From NCBI GenBank assembly GCA_035235625.1, contig CP141145.1, positions 29,142,563 through 29,206,562 on the forward strand: DNA of 64,000 nucleotides. Direction: 5' to 3'. Positions 35,295 through 47,771 of the stretch are shown piece by piece. The position numbers and the translations under genes were made by a program. This stretch comes from Saururus chinensis (Eukaryota > Streptophyta > Magnoliopsida > Piperales > Saururaceae). The first letter of the stretch is position 1; every line of letters begins with the position of its first letter. The notes beneath the pieces are model-generated. The model was not told where the DNA came from. It searched no databases and was given only the letters and a program-made list of their open reading frames with translations.

Positions 35295-37330
35295 TCACCA
35301 GTCATAAAGATAACTTCCATTAGGATGTTAATCGCTATTGTTAATTTGTATAATCTTGAAATACATCAAATAGATGTGAAAACAACATTCTTAAATGGTA
35401 ACTTTAATGATAAAATATATATGCAATAACTTGAAGGATTTGTTGTACTGGGTCAAGAAAACAAAGTATGTAGGCTTGTTAAATCTCTATATAGGCTTAA
35501 ACAAGCTCCAAGCAGTAGCATGAAAATTTTGACAAAATGATGATGTCAAATGGATTCAAAATTAATAAATGTGATAAATATATTTATTTCAAAGAAAGAC
35601 ATAATGACTATATCATTATATGCCTATATGTGGATGATTTGCTCATTATTGGTGGTAATGATAAAATCATTAAAGCTACTAAGAGGTTGTTAAATAAAGA
35701 GTTTGACGTAAAAGATATGGGTTTTACAAATATTATACTAGGGATGAAAATCACTAGAACATCTTATAGATATGCATTGTCTCAATCTAATTATATTGAG
35801 AAAATCTTAGAAAATTTCTATAAGAATGATAATTGTCCAGTGAAAACACTTGTAGATGTGACATTATACTTAAGCAAAAATATTGGTGAGAGTATATCAG
35901 AATTGCAATGCTCCCAAATTATTTGCAGTCTCAATTACATAATGAATTGTACAAGACCGGACATAATATACTCGATAAGTAAAGTGAGTAGATATAATAG
36001 CAGCCCAAGGGCAAACCACTAGAAGGATATAGTCATAGTTCTTAGATATCTAAGATATACCTTGAACTATTAACTGTATTATATAAGGTATCAAGTAGTA
36101 CTAGAGGGTTATTGTGATGCAAACTAGATATCTAATACAAAGAACTCAAAATCCATAAGTGGGCATATCTTTACTCTTAGAGGTGCAGTAGTGTCTTATA
36201 AATCCTCTAAACAAACGTGCATAGCAATATCCATAATAGAATCTAAATTTATTGCACTTGATGGAGTAAGCGAAGAGGCTGAGTAACTCTGTCATTTTTT
36301 AGAGGATATTCTAATGTGGGGGAAATTTGTATCACCTATTTGTATCTATTATGATAGTCAATCGGCTATATGAAGGGTACATAGTAATTTGTATAATAGT
36401 AAGTCTCAACATATACGTTGGAGACATAATACCATAAAATAATTAATCTCTAGTTAAATCATTTCCATTTAGTATGTCAGGTCAAAAGACAATATTGTGG
36501 ATCCACTTACTAAGGGCTTAACTAAAAAATACGTGAGTATTTCATCTAGGGGAATGGGCTTGAAGCACACCATAACCCAACATAGTTAATTAGAGATCCC
36601 AAGATTAGGTTTAAAGTGATAACCGAATTGTGAGGGATTCAAGGGGTATCACTATTGAGATAATATCTTGTCCACATTCCTATGATGAATAGAAATGCTT
36701 GTAGAGTGAATTAGGATAAGTTTTGTTTTTAATGGTTTTTATAGCATAACTTAATTCAAGTGGGGTATGACAAGATACTCCTAATAAAAATCACTCATAT
36801 GAGTTTGAAGGGGAAGCTTCTATGAGGATTTTAGGGCTGCTAAAGCATGAGAACCACGTTGTGTCTGAGAAGTGAATCTATGAATTCTATTATATTGGTT
36901 TTCTCAAATAATTAAACAGTTTAAGATATCATGTTTACTTATTAACCAGTAGACCTGATAGTTTTCACAAGGGAATGTCCAAAGCCAAAAAGCTACCTTT
37001 TCCCCATGCAAGAACTTTTCAATATTTTGCTCTCATGTTTTATATGTATTGTTTTGCATAGTTATCGAGTCAATTCTTATTCATGTGGAGGATTGCTAGA
37101 AAGTGAATTAAAACTCACTTTCATGTGAATAAGAACACACATGTGAATTGGTTGAAAGTTATAAATAGGTTCACGTCACCTAGGAAATAGTGATGGTATT
37201 GGTATATAAGGTAAAAGTTTGGCTTTTTAATTTAGGCTCTTGGGCTACCTCACTTTTGTAGGGGAGATATGTGTTGAACCTACGTACCTAAGTAGGTTAA
37301 CCCACATATGCATGGGCGTTGCCGCCACCA
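35295..37330 (+). mobile_element. Second Ty1/Copia remnant, plus strand
   Basis: Plus-strand Copia sequence lies back to back with the minus-strand Copia gag region. Reverse transcriptase is recognisable: a KTAFLNG-type segment near 35380, SLYRLKQAP near 35487 and the YVDDLL catalytic motif near 35627. RNase H-like blocks lie at about 36110-36500, ending in a DPLTKGLTKKYVSI-type segment near 36500. A tgtggaggattgctagaaag sequence near 37080-37098 looks like the polypurine tract and 3' LTR start; the LTR's right edge is unclear. The 5' half (LTR, gag, most of integrase) is not seen. The remnant is broken in several places and differs in sequence from the minus-strand Copia, so it is a separate lineage. 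Confidence 0.8.
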
Positions 37331-37698
37331 TCTGGTAGGCTTTATTCAGTTCAATTCGCACACTCATCCGACCAAACCAAGTTGGGTTGGATCGACAAGA
37401 TAATTATTTTTATAACAAATTCATTTTGATTTCTCTGAACCCAAAATGTATTTGATTTCTCTTAACCTAAATGAGTCCATTAAAAGGCAGATGTATCCGT
37501 TTGAATAGGATAGGTTGTCTTCTCCAATGGGATTTCTTATAAAATACTAAAAATTATTTTTCTAAATCATCCTTTAATAGATTTCATTACCGTCTTCTAT
37601 GAGAGTGATTGCATAATAGTGGTTCACTGCATACACTATGTGAATGTTATTCTACAGCATGTGGTTGGTTATCTTATCCTAGGAGACAGATGCCCAAG

Positions 37699-38244
37699 CA
37701 GTGTCTTAAAACCCGGCCCTACCAGTCAAACCAGATTCGTTCGAACCAGGTTCGACCGAACCCGATTGTTTTTTGGGTCGGTTTAATTAATTTAACAAGA
37801 CAAATAGACCTGGCCGGGCCAACATGACCCGACTAGTTGAACACCCGGTCAGCGGGTCAGACCGGTTTCACATTCTCTAATGAAAATTAGACCGGTTTCA
37901 CATTCTCTAATGAAAATTTTTTTGTTTCCGACAAGATTAAAGCCCATAAGCAAGTCTCACCCACTGGGCTACGATTATTAGTTATGCATGTTTCTATTTC
38001 ATATAACCTTTACCTACTTTATAAAGCTCCAGAAAAAAAATTTCCCCGTGGTGGGATTCGAACCCGTGATAAACATATCTACACCCTTACCCGCTGAGTT
38101 ACAACCATTTCGCATGAATATTTGTACTTGACTTAATATTTTATCTAATATATTAGAAAATCCCGATTGACCCAAGGTTGAACCCAATTAACTTGGCCCA
38201 GTGACAAATCTGGGTCAATAGCCAAGCCAATTTTAAAAATACTA
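37699..38244. mobile_element. Non-autonomous hAT-like element (about 546 bp)
   Basis: The left end reads CAGTGTCTTAAAACCC and the right end, reverse-complemented, TAGTATTTTTAAAATT: inverted ends of hAT type. The flanks tgcccaag (37691-37698) and cgcccaag (38245-38252) form an 8-bp duplication with one difference, the hAT length. The interior holds no transposase. It has short repeats such as ggttcgaccgaacccg, a roughly 30-bp duplication (about 37859-37917, acattctctaatgaaaatt units) and tRNA-like sequence. Confidence 0.7.
38043..38108 (-). other. tRNA-like segment (not a working tRNA)
   Basis: On the minus strand, taactcagcgggtaagggt resembles a tRNA A box/D arm, and cgggttcgaatcccacc is a good B box/T arm about 27 bases later. 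The acceptor ends (ggttgta and acgggga) do not pair and no proper anticodon arm is seen, so this is a tRNA relic or SINE-derived piece. A second A-box-like stretch (gtagcccagtgggtgaga on the minus strand) lies near 37950-37972. Confidence 0.6.
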
Positions 38245-38252
38245 CGCCCAAG

Positions 38253-40619
38253 TGATTCCTAAGCACTAATAGGGAAGACGTAGTTCAAAGCATATGACAC
38301 TTAATTCAATCTTGTTCTCAGACTTTTTGTAACTTTCCTTCATCACAACAATTATTAAGGTACAAAAATTAACATGATACTCACATGCCTATATTCAAAT
38401 ACAAGACATACTAAAAATTTTCTAAGAAATAGTAGAAATCTTACATTAGCTAAGGCGGTCTTAGTCTTCTTTTCCTTTCACAACAATCTTAATTCCTAAC
38501 TCAATTATTCCTCCAAAAAACGTGCATCGCGAGGATGTTGAGTATACGAATAGGATGACTAAATAAATACAATAAAATTTTAAAATACATGATTACACTA
38601 CATCATTTCATGATTAGCAACTATTATTTTTAAGTCAACATCAACATGATGAAGCACCATAAAATAAGCATATCAATCATACATGCTTTCACATGATCTC
38701 AAATTAATATCATGACCTCACTTAAAAATCGCTTACTCCGTAAGTCTAAGCCATAAAGGTTGTCTATGACATAATAGTCACGTCTAAAAGTTCAATCATG
38801 CCAAACTAAACCATAAACTACTCACACTCAAACCTTGGTTCTTCTAAAGCTTACTACTCCATCCACGCTGCTGTGAAAATAAGGCCCACAAAAGCTCATG
38901 GACCCAAGTAGTCCAAATCTTAACTATCATAATTATTCAAACCTCTTTTATTGTGTTGCATTAGACTAACCATCTTTTAATATTCTCATCCATTCAAATC
39001 TAACTCAGAGGCCAAAGGAATAACTCTACATAGCTCTCACTTTTAAAGACCTTAATCTTATTTCATACTAAATTCTTCCGTTACATGGCTAAAGACTTTA
39101 TAATAATAGTTTAACACTTTTAGCATTCTCAGTTATAATTTACCCAAGACCAATGTTCTATCAATAGACTTACTGATGTATATGTTAGATCACTCATGAC
39201 CCATAAATAACTCACTCATATGTCAAACCCCTTATCAACAATAAGTGGCTCAAGGTAAGAAGTTGAGGCATTGACCTCACTGTCATGACCAACCGATTAT
39301 TCACCGATGATGTTTCAATACTAGTACTATCATCTTCTCCATTTAACCAACAAATAGATTATCGTGTCAATAATTGGGAAGAAACAATAGCTACTTTCTC
39401 AACTGTCCCAAAATTACTCTAAAACATGGTAAAAATATATTTACTCATGTACAACATATTCATTTATGCTAAAATAATATGTTATCATATAATCATAAAA
39501 CATTGACATATATATCTTTAACATCATCATGTCAAAAACTCACTAAACATTATTTTAAACATGTTTTTCATGACAAGATTATTCTAAAACATTATAAAAA
39601 TGCATTTAGTCATGTATAACATATTTATTTATGTTAAACAATTATATATTTTAACAAATAATCATAAAATATTGATATCATACATTTTCAACGTCGTCAT
39701 ATCACAAACTTGCAAAACATTATCTTAAACATATAATCCACTTCTTGAGAGTTAGATCAATATGAAAGGAAGCCGTTGAAAATAGCAAAATTCAAATTTC
39801 CAAAATTGGGGCTGAGAGCAAGAATCAATATAATCACCAAATGATGAGATCCAGTGATTCCGCCAAAATTGGCTCAAAGTCTTGCTTCCGTCAGAATTTG
39901 TAATTTTGCTCTCATTCCATATCCAAACTGATTCCACGGAATCAAGCTGAAAGCGTGGCAAAATCCTTAGAATCTGTTGGGAATTCCATATCTAAACAGC
40001 TCCGAAGATAGCCAACTACATGCAACTTCTTATACTTCGTTTACCTCAGCCTTTTTCATTTGCAATAACATACATACTGGTGCAAGGAAGCTAAAAGGTT
40101 TCAACTTTCAAGTGTGCTCTTCGACCAAAGAAATACAAACCCTAAACAGTAGCACCTTCCATGCAACCTATACAGGCACCAAAAAGTTTCAGAATGGCTT
40201 CACAAAAAATAACATCTGAGGTCTCAAATCGAGTTCCACAAATTGGTAAACAGTGGTGATTTGAAGTAGAGGAATTTGACAGAGCTGGAAGTAAAAAAAG
40301 AATTACTTTACAACACATTCAGAAACGATGTAAGACCAATATATCCCCCGTGTATCCCTCCTCTTACAATGAGGGGAAAAAAGGGCACAAAATCGTTGCT
40401 ACTCAATGACGGTGAGGGGGATACACATCAATGTACCTTAATTTAGTTCAAATGTTGGGGAAGAAAATAGAACCAGCAAGTAACCTATAAAATTCTCGCT
40501 TCTTCAAAACCCTCAAAAACAAAAATGACTCAGATGAACTGGCACGACTTCTCATCAAGACTCTGGTGCGAATCCCACCCAACATCACAAAATCAAGCTC
40601 CATATCCTTTCTTGACATC
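38253..40619. other. Intergenic, mostly unrecognised; right end may hold the CAS 3' UTR
   Basis: AT-rich DNA with no recognisable gene. Weak catg/aaacatt direct repeats occur near 39470-39720. The last few hundred bases (about 40300-40619) may be a terminal untranslated exon of the exportin-2 gene, inferred from a plausible minus-strand acceptor at its edge. Confidence 0.45.
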
Positions 40620-42009
40620 CTATATTATGAAGCAAAGCAACAAAAATTAGTCATCAACGCAAAAAATTAACAAAGAACAAAGATTCCTCAGTAGACTGCT
40701 GAATGTATTCCCTTACAGGGTGGAACCTCAATTGAGAGAAAGCTACCAAGCATTTCAAGATGCAACATTTAGTACATAGCTCACTATACAGAGTTTATGG
40801 TAGTAATGCTTCACACGCTTGCCCATCAGCCCACTTGCCACCCACATGCTGTCACATGGGCATGGGTAGTTCAGAATACCCCATAACCATGACAGTGTGC
40901 AGGTGGTGAGCAGCTGGGTGTGCATGTGAAGCATTTCTCTTAAAAGTACATTTGATTTTTTAAAGATACAAAGTCATGCAAAGTTTCTTGAATTAGATAC
41001 TTCGTCACCATGTAACCTTAATAAAAAGGCCACCTTCCTGATCTATGGTAAAACTGGAAAAGAATCTCGAGTCTTCTACTAAGTTTACATGGATTCACAA
41101 AATAAATTCATATAAAATTACTATACCGAACTTATATAAGAAATTCAAATACTAAGTTATTTCATATCGGCGCTGAGGATATAAAAAAAACTGCTTCTTT
41201 AATTAAAAAGACATGTATCAACCAGTCACAGATAACTGGATCGGCCACAAAACACTTCAAATTTGGGATATAAGAGTAATGAAGAGACGGGAAAATACTA
41301 AAAACTAATCATAGACTACACTAAAAGAACAGGCAAAATAAGGTATATACTAGATATAACATTCATGTGTCAACCAGTCACAGATAACTGGATCCTCACC
41401 AAAACACTTCAAGTCTGGATATAAGAGTAATGAACAGAGCGGAAAAGGCTAAAAACTAATCAGAGACTACACTAAAAGAACAGGCAAAATAAGGTATCTT
41501 AAAGACACTTCTAAACAAGGTATATACTAGATTTAGCATTCATGCATCACTGACAATGTTTTTTAGAGTTCATTCACAATCAATGACATTAGAAATAGCT
41601 AATAAGTTCATATCACCAAACTCAGTTCCATAATTGTCATAAGCCAGATAAACGTTAAAGTGGCACAAACATGCCAAGTATTAAGATATAACTATTTCGA
41701 TGTGGATGCATAGACATGTTATTATATGCATCAAAAAATTAAGACGGACAATAACTTTAACAGTAAGACAATGCCATATTTATAAAGCAAGTTGTCGAGT
41801 CTAGAACAACTTCAACTGTTTATAAAGTTTTTATTTCTTGCGTAACCATATATTCCTAAAAATGAAGCCCTTACGCCACTTAGTTTAAGCACATAACTAA
41901 CCAAGCTGGCAAAGAATAACAGAACTAAATATTAGACAATAACATTAGCATGATGCAAACATAAAAAGAAAAAAAAGGAAAACATAATTAAAGATAGAAA
42001 GTCGTTTAC
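40620..42009 (-). other. Candidate 3'-UTR intron of the exportin-2 gene
   Basis: On the minus strand the stop codon TAG is immediately followed by GTAAAC, giving a CTAG|GTAAAC donor. A tttgttgctttgcttcata pyrimidine-rich stretch then leads to an ATATAG acceptor at 40620. The predicted intron is about 1,390 bp. This is inferred from splice signals only; the alternative is a plain 3' UTR or flank. Confidence 0.4.
41211..41552. repeat. ~152-bp tandem duplication downstream of exportin-2
   Basis: Two long units share caaccagtcacagataactg at 41219 and 41371, and tacactaaaagaacaggcaa later in each. A partial third start (ggtatatactagatttagca) follows near 41519. They are about 90% alike by eye. 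The array lies within the candidate 3'-UTR intron. Confidence 0.85.
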
Positions 42010-44922
42010 CTAGATAATGGCGCAATTATAAGCACCACAAAACATGAGCAGATATTGCTGATTTGAAGGGTCTACAGTATCTCTTATGATGGTCGGGTAT
42101 TTCCCAGGAGAAAGAGCTGAAAGCCTTGCCAAAGAACTTACCAAGAACTCTTTTGGATCTTTAACTTCCTTCAAAGGATCATCTTCCTTCTTCCCCGCAT
42201 TATAAAGATGCACAAATGTTGCAGAGTAGCCTACATTCTCCCCTATGTCAGGAACATCTGGCTCTTCCTCCACTCTCTCTTGCTCCGGCTTAGCATTAAG
42301 AGTTACTATACCATCAAGCATTTTCCCCCATATCATGGCTGCTGAGTTATCCAAAAGACTTGGACATTCACATATAAGTCTTGTTGCTGCAACTGAAGTC
42401 AACTTCAGTTCGATAAATCCAGTAATTTTTTTCAAGTGAGGAATCCAAAACTGCTCCAGAATAACACCAAATATATTGGGCTGAACCGCATTGATGGAGT
42501 CCACAAGCCTTTCATGCCCATACTTGATCAGGAACAATGACATGAATATTACAAGAGATTTCAAAAATTTCACAGTTCTGTTATTCTGGAGCCGTGTGAA
42601 GAGAGCACTCCAGATGTGACCAATATAAGGAGCAACCACGTCATAACTAAGATTTTCTATAACCGTATTAAGGACATAGAAACCCAGCTCATCCGTACTT
42701 GAAGTTGAGACCAACTTATTGAATATTCCAAGTACCTGGCTAAGTCTCCCCTCGCTATTCAACTCATGTGGAGCCTTTTGCAAGTAAGCTTGAAGCAACC
42801 TCACAAGGGCTGGGACGTTTCCAGATCTTTTCCATGACTCTGGAGAGAGAAGAACCTCAAATAGTTGCATGTAACTTGGGGGGAGAGGGGGGTTATTCAA
42901 CTCAACAAGCTGAGCAAAAATCTGAAATGCGTAAGGCCAAAACTCACTCACATCATTCACCAGAATGTCCTGCAAAACTGGGAAGAGGCTTCTCTCAAAA
43001 TGCAGTACAAGAGATGGATCCCGCTCACATGACCTCCTGACCAAAGCTGCAACTGCTTCAAACAGGTAATGGTTAAAGACCGGATGTTTAGGATTTTTAC
43101 AAACCTCAACCAAAATGGCTGTAAGACTAGTAATGCAGATCCCAACAACCTCCCCACCCATATCTGAAACTCTAAAAACCCGCATTATGCACTTCATGAC
43201 ATAGGGATTTTCCTCAGAATTTGGAATCTTCAGAGCATTGAAGAGATTGTTCATCAATACTGGTAACAAGGAATTAATGTCCATTGAAGAATAACGTGGT
43301 CTACCCTCATCCCTAACAAGTAGAAGTTTCTCAATACAATTTGCAGCATATGAATGGACTACATTTGATTCAGATCCAAGAAAACGAATCACATCAGGAA
43401 CTAAAGCCAATGCTGCAGACTTTGGAATTTGGTTACGGAAAGTTGTAAAGAACTTAAGAGCACCTGCTTTTAGCATTGGGAGTCCATTAACATCAAGATT
43501 TTTAAGTTCTGGCACTATCACTGAAGCAAAGAAATTCTCTACATTGACAAGGTCTGTTGATACTGTGCTAAGCCCAGCCTTCTTAGTGGCCAGCGCAATC
43601 ACCAAATAGATAGCACAATCCTTTTTTTTCCAATTTGCCACTGGATTCTGGTTATACAAATTTAGCATGCTTTCGATCTGCCCAACAACCATTTGAGTAA
43701 CCTGCTCTTTATAGTTTGTAGCCATCCCTTTTAACAGCTCACAGGCAATCCGCCTCCTCGTATCAAGATCACTCCCCTCAATATCACGACGAATGTATTC
43801 AACGTGATCAAATTCAAATTGCTCCTCATCCTCCTCACGGAGCTGAACGTTCGGTATTATAATACTCTCACAAATTTGTTTCAAAGTTCCCGGGTCACTG
43901 AAGATTGAATGATGTACGCTAGTACTCACCGTGGTCAAGAACTTAATGGCAGTGACAGTCAACTTATCCCGCGCAGGCCCAGTCGAAACACCAAGCAAAA
44001 GGTTCCAAACAGCAGCAGCAAATCCATTCAAATAGTCCTTGAATTCTTCCTCATACCTCTCCATGTAGAGACTGATGTTGTCGCAAATAGCCGCCCGGAG
44101 CCGGTCGACCACCGGAACCCCTTTCTTGTCGCTACCCATGTCTGGAAACGGCATGGTCAGGTAGCTCTCGAACTCAGTCATCCAATCCTTCATGTGATCT
44201 TCGAAGAACTCGGGGAGCTCCTGGAAGTTGAGAGAGTAAAATATCCTGCAGCAGAGCCGCTGTGATTCAACAAGCGGGCGGAGAGTCTCGGGTGGTGATG
44301 GGAGGCTGGCGGAGATGAGCTTGGAGGTTTTGAGAAGGACTTCAAGCAGCGGCACCTGAAAGCCATCGAGGCAGTACTTGAGGTCGAGGAGAAGGTCGTT
44401 GGTCTGGTAAGCGTAGCGGAACTTTTTAAAGATGGTGTTGGCGGTTTTGAGGATCCCATTGATGGAGGCGTAGTCGGTGGCCTGGCAGAGGCTGGCGACG
44501 AGCTCGGGAAGGAGGGAGGGCCAGGACTTGGGGAAGTCGTGCTGGCCCACGACGGCGAGGGCCGCGGCGAGCTGGCTCGAGACGTCGGGTGAGGCGGCGA
44601 GCATGAGGCGGACAAGGAGAGCTTTGATCTGCTCCTTGTCCGGGTCCGGTATCGGGGGAAGGGGCGGGGCCGCGTTGGGCCCCCCGGAAGGCTCCGCCCG
44701 CGGGGCCCATCGGGTTTTGAGGTGGTTCTTAAAGTAGACGGCAGCGGCCTTGCGAATGCCCTCGGCGACGGAGGGCTCGGAGGCGAGGCGGAGGAGGGCG
44801 AGGGCATAGCCCGGCTGGTCAGCGGCCTCGGACAGGTACTTCTCTGCCTTCCGGCGGGGTTCCGCCTCCGGGGAGAGAGTGTGGACGAAGCACTGCGAAA
44901 GGGTTTCCAGATAGGCATCCAT
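42010..44922 (-). CDS. Exportin-2 / CAS, importin-alpha re-exporter
   Basis: A single uninterrupted frame of 970 residues, close to the roughly 960-970 usual for CAS/Cse1 proteins, begins [20 protein letters not shown]. Exportin-2 binds importin-alpha with RanGTP and carries it from nucleus to cytoplasm through the pore. An importin-beta N-terminal (Ran-binding) region lies at about residues 5-140 ([48 protein letters not shown]), interrupted by a proline/glycine-rich loop near residues 75-93. HEAT-repeat Cse1 sequence covers about 155-520, and the CAS C-terminal region follows ([10 protein letters not shown] near residue 800; KYPTIIRD near 950). The first ~700 coding bases are strongly GC-rich and the rest AT-richer. 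The start matches the family N-terminus, and the overlapping 242-codon frame on the same strand is a shadow. I see no damage; the gene looks functional. Confidence 0.96.
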   Translation of the reverse strand: MDAYLETLSQCFVHTLSPEAEPRRKAEKYLSEAADQPGYALALLRLASEPSVAEGIRKAAAVYFKNHLKTRWAPRAEPSGGPNAAPPLPPIPDPDKEQIKALLVRLMLAASPDVSSQLAAALAVVGQHDFPKSWPSLLPELVASLCQATDYASINGILKTANTIFKKFRYAYQTNDLLLDLKYCLDGFQVPLLEVLLKTSKLISASLPSPPETLRPLVESQRLCCRIFYSLNFQELPEFFEDHMKDWMTEFESYLTMPFPDMGSDKKGVPVVDRLRAAICDNISLYMERYEEEFKDYLNGFAAAVWNLLLGVSTGPARDKLTVTAIKFLTTVSTSVHHSIFSDPGTLKQICESIIIPNVQLREEDEEQFEFDHVEYIRRDIEGSDLDTRRRIACELLKGMATNYKEQVTQMVVGQIESMLNLYNQNPVANWKKKDCAIYLVIALATKKAGLSTVSTDLVNVENFFASVIVPELKNLDVNGLPMLKAGALKFFTTFRNQIPKSAALALVPDVIRFLGSESNVVHSYAANCIEKLLLVRDEGRPRYSSMDINSLLPVLMNNLFNALKIPNSEENPYVMKCIMRVFRVSDMGGEVVGICITSLTAILVEVCKNPKHPVFNHYLFEAVAALVRRSCERDPSLVLHFERSLFPVLQDILVNDVSEFWPYAFQIFAQLVELNNPPLPPSYMQLFEVLLSPESWKRSGNVPALVRLLQAYLQKAPHELNSEGRLSQVLGIFNKLVSTSSTDELGFYVLNTVIENLSYDVVAPYIGHIWSALFTRLQNNRTVKFLKSLVIFMSLFLIKYGHERLVDSINAVQPNIFGVILEQFWIPHLKKITGFIELKLTSVAATRLICECPSLLDNSAAMIWGKMLDGIVTLNAKPEQERVEEEPDVPDIGENVGYSATFVHLYNAGKKEDDPLKEVKDPKEFLVSSLARLSALSPGKYPTIIRDTVDPSNQQYLLMFCGAYNCAII

Positions 44923-45150
44923 GATCCCTCTTTTTCCGAGTCTTCTTCAACCTAGAATGCCGGATCCTAGTCCGCCGATCGTCCGTCGGATTCTCCGGCA
45001 GGAGCACAGCAGGAAGAAGCGAGAGAATGGGAAAGCGCTGGCTCCAGAAAAAGAGAGCTTTTTTATTTCGAACCAGAGCGGAGGAGACTAGGGTTTAACG
45101 GCGAATAGACGAGGAGGGGTACCAGGTGAAATGGTAGTCCGCGCAGGCTA
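44923..45150 (-). promoter_or_regulatory. 5' flank and UTR of exportin-2
   Basis: Upstream of the start codon lies a mixed-composition leader with cctagaatgccggatccta-type sequence, then a gaaaaagagagcttttttat stretch near 45050. No convincing TATA box is seen, which is common for housekeeping genes. The extent is a guess. Confidence 0.35.
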
Positions 45151-45599
45151 GAAAATCTTGCCGTGGTTAGGCGTTCACAGAAATGGGCCTAATTTTTCTT
45201 CCAGTGGGCTTTTGCGGTTTTGTCGTGGCTTGAACAGGAAAATGAATTTTACACTTACTAAGAGATATGTTTTCCTAACCACATTGCATGACCAGATTGT
45301 ATCACTATTCCCTAACGATATACGGAGGGAGGGAATATGAAACCGTTCAGTTTCTAAGTTTCACTCTCACCATTTATGAGTAATATGACAAACTTTCAAT
45401 TGTTGGTCACTTAGCTTTTGGTCATAAAAACTGGTCGTTAAACAAGTCCCAACAAAAATAGCCTTAGGCCCATTTGTTCTGTCCAACAAAAACTCATATA
45501 AGAGTTTTTATTGTATGAATATCAATATCCATTTTATTGTATTTCTTATTACTCTAAGCTCAAATGCACTTTCGGTTAAGCATGCCATAGGGGCTACCT

Positions 45600-45960
45600 A
45601 CCTTGAACTCTTTTTGGTACTTTGTCAAAGGACATGCCATGGCCAATGAAACTCATAAACATTGTACTCTTAGTCAGCCTTATTGCAATTGGTACTCACT
45701 TAAAGTAAATTCGTGGAGGCATGCCACCATAAAATGAACTCTAGAAGAGTTACTCTTTGCTCTTGGCCATCCTTGTTGCAATTGGCACTCACCGTACAAT
45801 CTTAAGTAATTTGGCAAGGGCATACCACCGCGAACAGAAGTTTAGAAGATTTGCATTTTTGGCTCTTGGACAACCTTGTTGTAGTTAAAACCCACAGTAA
45901 ATTCTCTAATGAGTTGTTGAGGGTATACCACTGTAAAACAAGTTGTAGAAGATGGAACAT
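45600..45960. repeat. Degenerate ~100-bp tandem repeat
   Basis: About four diverged units share a g(c/a)at(g/a)ccac(c/t) block followed by a tagaaga(g/t)tt block and a ttggcactcac block. Unit starts lie near 45630, 45720, 45826 and 45927. It is an old minisatellite with no coding signal. Confidence 0.65.
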
Positions 45961-46964
<1,004 letters not shown>

Positions 46965-46995
46965 TAAAGAAACCTAAAAGTAAGAAACTAGTGAC

Positions 46996-47104
46996 ATTTT
47001 TCACTCCATCCACTAATTACTACAAGAAGGATAATATACAATGCAAGAATTAATATACAAGAATTTTTTTCAAATGAAACTATTACAATGGGATGGAGGA
47101 AGTA
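46996..47104. mobile_element. Stowaway-like MITE (about 109 bp)
   Basis: The left end cactccatccacta and the right end, reverse-complemented (tacttcctccatcccat), are inverted copies in the Stowaway style. The left edge is less certain. Confidence 0.5.
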
Positions 47105-47347
47105 CTATGTCCCATTCTCTCTAACAAAGTAGTAACTACCACCACAATAAGTTCTACTAATATGTTTTACCATGCTAAGACTAATAATTTAAAAGTTGTG
47201 AGATAAGTTGCAAGGCATCCACAAAGCCTTGGCTTAAGCCTCATGAACATCCATTTTAACATATAGTTGGCAAAGGTAGAAAAGGTACTTTAAAATTTGA
47301 AAATACAGGATAAAACACATGAGAAGGTGCAAAAAAATAATCAAATA

Positions 47348-47552
47348 TACTCCCTCCATCTTAAATTAATTATTTGGATTTGAAAAAATAGTTGTCCCAT
47401 ATTAGTTGTCCTATTGTTTTGTTATCCTTCTCATGGAATTAGTATATGGAGAAAAAAAGGCTAGTCAAATGAATTTAAAATGTTAAAAAAATTAGCTTCT
47501 TTAAATATATATTTTTTCAAATGTGAACAATTAACATAAGACGGAGGAAATA
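47348..47552. mobile_element. Stowaway-like MITE (about 205 bp)
   Basis: It begins TACTCCCTCCATCTTA and ends with the inverse TAAGACGGAGGAAATA, with TA at both edges. Confidence 0.7.
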
Positions 47553-47771
47553 TGAAGTAAAATAATCAATATGAAAATAAAATAAAATTTGAAATATATG
47601 ATCTCAACAAGCCAAGTTCAATCTTCGAGTTAAGCTAATTCGAGCTGTGAGTGAAGCCTTGGATCGTTTAAAACCTCAATGATATAGTTATCTCTTTTGT
47701 AATTGCAATTCAATTCTAAACACTACAGTGATAAGTGAGTTCTGAAATTTGATTCCCAGACATATTTTTAT

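Noticed and set aside
38043-38108. A tRNA gene on the minus strand
   Set aside because: The A and B boxes are present, but the acceptor arms do not pair and no anticodon arm is seen.
39752-40219. Short frames of 69 and 80 codons on either strand upstream of the exportin-2 3' end
   Set aside because: No domain, no splice or start context, and base composition like the surrounding intergenic DNA.
44190-44918. A 242-codon minus-strand frame ([10 protein letters not shown]...) overlapping exportin-2
   Set aside because: It is a frame-shifted shadow of the GC-rich start of the exportin-2 gene.
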